Positions 57,812 to 64,000 of a stretch of 64,000 nt of DNA are shown in pieces. The stretch covers positions 78,188,795-78,252,794 of the forward strand of contig CM066327.1 of NCBI GenBank assembly GCA_033807775.1. The letters run 5' to 3'. The number at the start of each line of letters is the position of its first letter. Position 1 is the stretch's first letter. Source of the DNA: Saussurea involucrata. Lineage: Eukaryota; Streptophyta; Magnoliopsida; Asterales; Asteraceae. Position numbers and translations under genes: made by a program. The notes under the pieces were generated by a model. That model did not search any database and was not told where the DNA came from. It was given only the letters and a program-made list of their open reading frames with translations.

Positions 57812-57882
<71 letters not shown>
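57812..57882. repeat. (TA)n microsatellite, ~35 units
   Basis: A pure TA run. The next foldback begins at its right edge (TATAGGATGGG). Confidence 0.92.
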
Positions 57883-57884
<2 letters not shown>

Positions 57885-58226
57885 ATGGGTATCAAATACA
57901 AACCAAATGGATTGTACAAACCGTACAAACTCAATCTAGCTTCATGAATCTGTAATCTGACTTCATGAATATATAATTTGGCTTCATGAATATATAATTT
58001 GGCTTCATGAATCTATATTTTCCGGTCGTCGGTGCCGGACGATGAATTTAGTTTTTCATCTAACAACAAAGGGTAAAATAATATATTTAAAAAAAATAAA
58101 TTTTAAAATATGCTAAAAGCCCTAAAATACCCTTATGGATATAAAAAAAGAAGTTACGTGATTGGTGGAGATGGATTTGTACAGTTTGTACAATCTATTT
58201 GGTTTGTACCCGATACCACCCCTATA
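57882..58226. mobile_element. Foldback/MITE at the edge of (TA)n
   Basis: The arm 57882-57932 (GGGTATCAAATACAAACCAA) is inverted with ~10% mismatch at 58175-58226. Four GGCTTCATGAATATATAATT-type repeats follow the left arm. No coding capacity. Confidence 0.75.
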
Positions 58227-60282
58227 GATATATACTAGGTTTGAACCCGTGTATTACACAGGGTAATTTAAAAAAATTAAATCATGTTAAAAACTTATCT
58301 TACAGATATGAATGATCATCGAAAATACGATGCTACTTTTCCAAGCTTTTATCCCTTTAGAGTTGTTTTTTTGCAGCTGGTTACGAAATGTCCCTGTTTT
58401 AGGCAGTTTTCAAAAAGAATGTTTTGCAAAAAATTAATAAAAACATGAATAAATATTAAAAATTTATAATTGAGAAGTTATATACAGTACAAAGTGTTTG
58501 GATTAGCTTATTGTTGTACCAAAACATGATAAGCTAATAGAGGAAATAATACAATCATGATTAAGAAAGTATAAATAATTAAATATACTATACTAAAAAA
58601 TCTGCATATTTATATTTTTGAAAAAAGTTCGAACTCATATTTAAACAACAACTTGGTGCAAAACCCAGCAGTGTAAATATCTACTGTAAATTGATCAATT
58701 AATTTGCATAATTCATTCTGATGTCATATGACTTCTTATCTCATATCTTAATTGTTCATAGTTTAGTAGCAAAAAATGATCAAATCAACATTCTCCAACA
58801 ACAGAAATGGAAACATGTTCATATTAACAATAAAACAGAGCTTGATTACTAAAGAGATAGTAAAATTGTAAAATCTAAAAGATTCTTAGAAATCAAAATT
58901 AACCCAAAAAAGAAAAGATGATTTCAAAAAATAAAACAAACCCAAATTAGTTTCAGTCAAATCCCAATTCCCCAAATTGGTCCAAAAACAGCAGTTTTGA
59001 TTGTTTTTTCGTGAAAGATCTAAATCGACACAACATAAATTCATAAAATAATCAGTTATGAACATTGAGAAGAAACCCATTTAATTTAAAGCTTTTTTCT
59101 TGGCAAAAAACATTAAGGTTATGATTGTGCCCCATCTCAGTTGGATTGCGAAACCCCAATAGGGTTCTTCTCAACCAAAACAAACAAACAAAAACTCTTG
59201 AATCTTTTGGGGTCTACAAAAGATTGTTGGATAATTGAATATGGAAAATGGGTTTAGGTGGATATATTTCAAGATTTAACTTTTCAATTAGGAATCTTCA
59301 CAAAAGATTGTTGGATAATTGTACCTGTGAGAGGAGCACGAAGCAGGTGATGAGAGGAGAGGCAAATTGATCAATTAATTTGCAGCAGAAAATTTGCAGC
59401 AGAAAAGGAGACGAGTTCACTTTTATTAGGGGTAAAATACGTTTATTTTCAGGATATACGTTTATTATGGGTAAAATAAGTTTATTTTGGGATAAAATAA
59501 GGGTAAATTTTTTTGAGTTAGAACTGAATAATTAACATTAATTAGTCAAAATGAAGTTAACTCTATAATAAAATTGAATTTAAAAAATCAAACTATATCA
59601 ATAATTTGAATTTAAACTTAGAAATAAATCCCGTATTTTTGGGATTACGGAATTTTTTTTGAATTTATTATAAGTATGGATATGTACGTATGTATCTAAA
59701 GATATTCAATATTAGTCAAAATGAAGTTAACCCTAATCACGACACATTAATTCGTATATATTTATGATATTTAATAACATAATTAAATCCAAAAATATTC
59801 AATATTGGGCTCATTTCGAAGATATTGACGAAACGATTACAATGGTATAATTTGTAAAAAATAGAAATGTTTTTTTAATACATTTTAGTTCATATACAAT
59901 ATTTATGTTTATATGATAAGAGTCTAAAATGAAAAATAAAAAAGTAAGGGATTAAAAGTAAACTACATAGGTAATTATAAGGGTAATAAATGTAAGATAT
60001 AAATATTAAAAATTGAATAAATGAGAGATTTAAGAAGAAGTGAATGTGGGTGTGATAATTGAACCTATAATGTAAATGCATCCAGATACATGTTTAGGCG
60101 GGAAAACAATAAAGTCGACTCACCAGAAGATGACACGTGGCATGCTAGTTACTCATTTATTATACGACATGCCTATGGTCTCGGGTTCCCAGAACCCAAT
60201 GTCACTTTTGCTCTTTGCAGGGGAACTTGGTCTTCACAAGCAGTAAGTATATGATTGGACATAAATACCATTACTATAAAAG
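58227..60282. other. AT-rich intergenic DNA
   Basis: No gene or element recognised. The phrase ACAAAAGATTGTTGGATAATTG occurs twice (about 59218 and 59301), as do short AATTTGCAGCAGAAAA units near 59390-59405. Confidence 0.45.
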
Positions 60283-61842
60283 TGTAACGTCCCAAAACTT
60301 GGCAAGCAATAAATCATAGAAACTGAGCGTTTTACATTACAAAAGTTTAACTTGATCAATACACCAATAAACGAGCTTAACAAAATGACAGCGAAAGTCT
60401 ACAAAGTCCACAGCCGAGCTCTAACTACGTCATTAGTCTAAGTCTTGGAGTCGCTCTAATCTCCAAGTAGGCCAAGCCTCTCCTATCTCTTCCCCGAGGA
60501 ACTCGCGGAACGCTTCCCTGAAAATGGTTTAGTTTTGAAAATGCGAGGGTTAGACCACAAGGTCTAGTGAATTCCCTCCGTAAAACAACATGCATAAACA
60601 ATATAAAATCATTTGTTACAATGCATCATAAGTCATCACATATGGTACTGCACTGTGTAATGGATCACTTAACCATTCGCGGTCGGGGCCCAAGCAGACT
60701 CCCCTTTCGCCCTCTCATATCGGGGCCCAAGCAGACTCCCCGATACTCGCCTAGGAGGAAACGAATTCCTACCTACCGTCTCGTCATACATATCCAAGGG
60801 ATCATCAGATCCCGAGGCTCATTGATCCCACAGTACAGACCGACATCACATAACATGCACATACGTTTCATAAAAGCATTTGACTCTTTATAAATCATGC
60901 GCATCATTTCAACATATCAAACATTTCTTTCCTTCCATGCATATCAGTTCATAAATATTTCATGCTTGTTAAAACCATAATCAGTAAAAGAATCATTTAA
61001 CATTTACGTCGTAAAAGAGGTTTAGGGAACTCACCTTGATTGCCGTACAATGCACTTCCTAAACACCTTCAAGCTACACCCACCGAACACCTAAGGCAAA
61101 AGATCCACATCAGGTAAATAGCTCAGCCCCACTGTCCGGATACCCTTTTCCGGATACTATACTTATCCGGACGCTACACTTTTCCGGACACTATACTTAT
61201 CTGGACACACCACTTATCCGGACACACCACTTATCCGGACACCTTCACGAGGCACTTACCCGGACATACGCAACATATCCGGACACCTTCAAACGCTGGT
61301 GTCCGGAAAACGCTGTTGTTCGAGCTTAGAAATTCTAAAACCGATTTAAACTACGATTTAAGCCATTAGTTTGATTAGACAACTATAAGGGTTCATCCAC
61401 GAACCCCAAACACCCACTTAATCCATCTATAACCCCTTAAATCGATTTATTAAGACAAAACCCATAAAACTAATAAAGAAGGAAATATGGTGAAAACTCA
61501 AGCAATCTTCCAAATCAGTATTAAGAAATCGGAAGAATAAGAAGGAGAAGCATTACACTAATCAGAAGAACTAATTAGGATGTATTACCTTGCAATATCT
61601 TCCTTGATTTCTCTTTTCCTCTTGAATTTCTTCTCAAACCCTTCTTTCCTTCTTCCTTCTCTCTTTCTTTCTTAGCCGCCAAACCAAAACCCAAATACTG
61701 ATTTGTGATATTGAGGGCTGCCATAGGGATTTGTGCCCTACACCTCTTTCACCAATTGACAATTCAGCCCCCTCAAGAATACTTTCTTTTATTCCACTTT
61801 GACCACCAAACTCTAAAACCCACAAGAATTTGGGTTGTTACA
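60283..61842 (-). mobile_element. 3' LTR of a second gypsy element
   Basis: 1560 bp, own-strand ends TGTAACAACCCAAATTC...GGGACGTTACA. The purine tract directly to the right shows it is a 3' LTR of a minus-strand element. It shares ordered landmarks with 43738-45136. A consensus donor AAG|GTGAGTTCCC lies on the transcribed strand at about 61033. Confidence 0.78.
61130..61315. repeat. TATCCGGACAC motif array in the gypsy LTR
   Basis: About twelve (T/A)(T)CCGGA(C/T)AC units with spacer ACTATACTTAT or ACACCACTTAT. It is the same CCGGA core as in the other gypsy LTR family. Confidence 0.82.
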
Positions 61843-61868
61843 ACCCCCCCCCCCCCCCCCCTTAAAAG
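61843..61868 (-). promoter_or_regulatory. Polypurine tract of the second gypsy element
   Basis: Minus-strand TTTTAAGGGGG... is a run of about 18 G next to the LTR start. The homopolymer length may be imprecise in the assembly. Confidence 0.75.
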
Positions 61869-64000
61869 AATTCCGTCCCCGGAATTCCTTATTGGAAAAG
61901 ATGCGGGTATCTTGCCCACATCAAAGCCGACACTTCCCAAAGTAAAGCTATATCTGACTCAGTCAACCACCTCATTAAACTCGAAACATGGAACCTTGGG
62001 TGCATTTCCTTTAGTTCTTACGGTACTCTAACTCGTAGGCTACTGTTCCTACTCGGTCGATCTTGACTACAGAAGATTTACTAAGGCTTCTCATGCATCA
62101 ACACTTCCTTTAAGGAGGATCTTGGCTAAATCCTCTGCCACAACACGAGATTCATTTACTAAGAGACAAACACACACTTGACCGCTTGACACAAATCCAA
62201 ACCTGAACGTCCCGACAACTCACAACCCAGAGTTCCTTCACCGAAATACAAGCAATCCTAGATTACTTCTCCTAATCAACAATCGACTAAGCGAATAACA
62301 TTTCCCTTTCTCGGACCACCTCGACCACAGTTCGTCAACCATTTCTTACATCCTCACCACTTCATCACTCCATCCTTGTACGTAACCAAGGGTAGGAACC
62401 TCCGAACCTAACGTTGAAGTGTTCACCTACTCGCATTAAACTTATCCTGAAACACATCAAATCCTCGCTGATTACCACGTTCGTTCGGTCATAAAACATA
62501 GCTCCGGTTACCCTCACACAACTGGGAGGAATAACCATGGTCACCCCATACTATTCTTACTAGCTTAAACACTGCACGACCAAATCGTTTAAACATTTCT
62601 CACAAAGTCACTAGCTTAACTCATTCAGTTGTCTCATCCACTTCTTTATTGTACAAAATCAAACACAATTGCCTTCCTCGATACTCTTTCCAACGGTTTG
62701 CACGCTTATCAATGACAATCTACACAACACTGCACCTTTCGGCATCACCGTCCGGTTTACTACTTCCAACTTACTCACTTATTCCGACATACTATCTTCA
62801 CCTCCCCACGTTAGCGTGAAGCATTGCCCACCGAGCATTATTTGCCCCTCTCTCCCGACCTTTCCACATGCTGGTGTCGCTTTCTCGATACTCACATAAC
62901 CAAACAGTTGCACCAAGATCTGATCTTAAGGCATTCAACCAAGTCGTCTTGAAACTAGACCAGTGTTCGACGTTACTACCCATTCTTTAATCTCCAACTT
63001 TTACCTTATCAGACATTTCTTTCACACATAAGCAACAATTCACATCTATCCCACCACATTTTGACTAACACAACCCTCATCCTCTTTAAAACTTCCAATG
63101 ACCCCAAAATATGCTTCTTAGTAACGTCCCCTATTCACGCTAATAATCCACCCCCCTTGGATTCCCTATTACAAACGGATCTATTAATTCAGGAACACCC
63201 CGAAACTCGGGTTCCACAATTCCTTCGATTAACCACCAAGATCATAAATCAGATAGGTATATATATACAGTCATCCCGACTTTCTTACTTAGATTTACCT
63301 TAAATAATTCTTTAACAATCGGTGTTTTAATCTCAACAACACTCCCCCAAGAATTCTCGGTAGAATTGTAACACATCATGTATTAACAAATGAATGTCAT
63401 TATTTAACATATCTATAAAATTTAAACAACCAACCAAAGGCTTATACCTCTATCATGACCTTTCAAATTAACTAATGATCATACTACCCCTCCGACCTAC
63501 AATCATCCTCATGTCATTCTTTAAACATAACCAAAATTCTCAACCATTTCCTTCTAGGATCATTCCCTCACGCATAAGAAGCAATTTTCATTCTTTAGCG
63601 ATTTCTCATCTACTATACTACAGCTTGACTAAACTATTCATCATCTTCTTTAAACTTACTCCGCCTTCAAGAATGTACTTACTTAACAGCATACACAACC
63701 ACAAAGCTTGGTCTCCCAGCTGGGCAATCACCCATTTCTGCCCCCGACATTCCATCCCGATAACAGTAAAAACAAACACCGACTTACAAACCACGTACTT
63801 CAACAACTAGGATTGCAAACGTACACTCTATCCGAAATCCCGAAAGGACTTCCTCCTAATCCTTCATCTTTCTAACATTGCCTTACTACATCATCGGCCG
63901 ACACAAAAAGCTTGACAAATACTGTCACTACACATCCTTACACTCTTTGCCCATAACATCACACTGCAGACCAGATCTCTCATGATCATCCATACACAGT
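61869..64000 (-). pseudogene. Decayed gypsy polyprotein (3' part)
   Basis: Next to the PPT the minus strand encodes a chromodomain-type end (WEVSALMWARYPHLFQ then TAA, about 61888-61940). Further up, MHPRFHVSSLMRWLTES matches the usual IHNTFHVSxL box of gypsy integrase C termini (about 61960-62010). Upstream (62040-64000) no frame longer than ~110 codons is open on either strand and no RT motif can be read, so the rest is heavily mutated or rearranged. The element continues past the window. Confidence 0.6.

Noticed and set aside
57638..57934. A 98-codon minus-strand frame with a long Tyr-Ile run
   Set aside because: Translation of the (TA)n microsatellite.

Overview
The window is nuclear DNA from a flowering plant. 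The evidence is plant-type spliced genes, two major plant LTR-retrotransposon lineages (Copia/Sirevirus-like and chromovirus Ty3-gypsy/Tekay-like), Tourist, hAT and CACTA DNA elements, and (TA)n microsatellites. The style of the Copia accessory ORF and of the gag tails suggests a eudicot, possibly Asteraceae; this is an inference and no species is claimed. Roughly three quarters of the sequence is transposable-element DNA. One host gene looks intact.

Layout. 1-3373: the 3' part of a gutted Copia element (gag tail, repeat-rich spacer, purine tracts, 3' LTR). 3374-5287: unassigned DNA, two (TA)n tracts around a 225-bp foldback, and a gypsy protease relic. 5288-43737: a nested stack. The oldest layer is a minus-strand Sirevirus-like Copia (element 3; pieces at 28107-29641 and 42645-43737). 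A minus-strand chromovirus gypsy (5288-28106) and the plus-strand Copia element 2 (29642-42644, 5-bp TSD TAGTC) landed in it. The gypsy was then hit by the plus-strand Copia element 1 (8004-22678, TSD ATCCT), which itself contains a truncated CACTA element (15839-17538). Element 2 is very young: I see 2 mismatches between its 965-bp LTRs. Its gag is open, pol has one nonsense codon, and its accessory gene is intact.

43738-46590: remnants of gypsy LTRs and unassigned DNA with a perfect 30-bp inverted repeat. 46591-50000: DNA transposons with clear TSDs, namely a hAT-like element, a Harbinger-like element carrying a captured fragment of a HAD-phosphatase gene, and Tourist-like MITEs. 50041-53238: a six-exon TRICHOME BIREFRINGENCE-LIKE (polysaccharide O-acetyltransferase) gene with MITEs in introns 1, 2 and 5. 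53239-58226: a 1.48-kb foldback with about 400-bp arms, a solo Copia LTR with a palindromic motif array, and a patch of IST1-like and DUF547 gene fragments. 58227-60282: AT-rich DNA. 60283-64000: the 3' LTR and decayed 3' coding region of another minus-strand gypsy element.

The most interesting system is the Sirevirus-like family. Downstream of pol, all three copies carry an accessory gene (ORF3) preceded by a pyrimidine patch plus TATATAAA at a conserved distance. Copies 2 and 3 have a candidate 5'UTR intron of similar length. Copies 1 and 2 have an in-frame intron separating two coding exons. This looks like a host-style transcription unit carried inside a retrotransposon. A second theme is that several unrelated LTR families here carry dense arrays of different short CpG-containing motifs.
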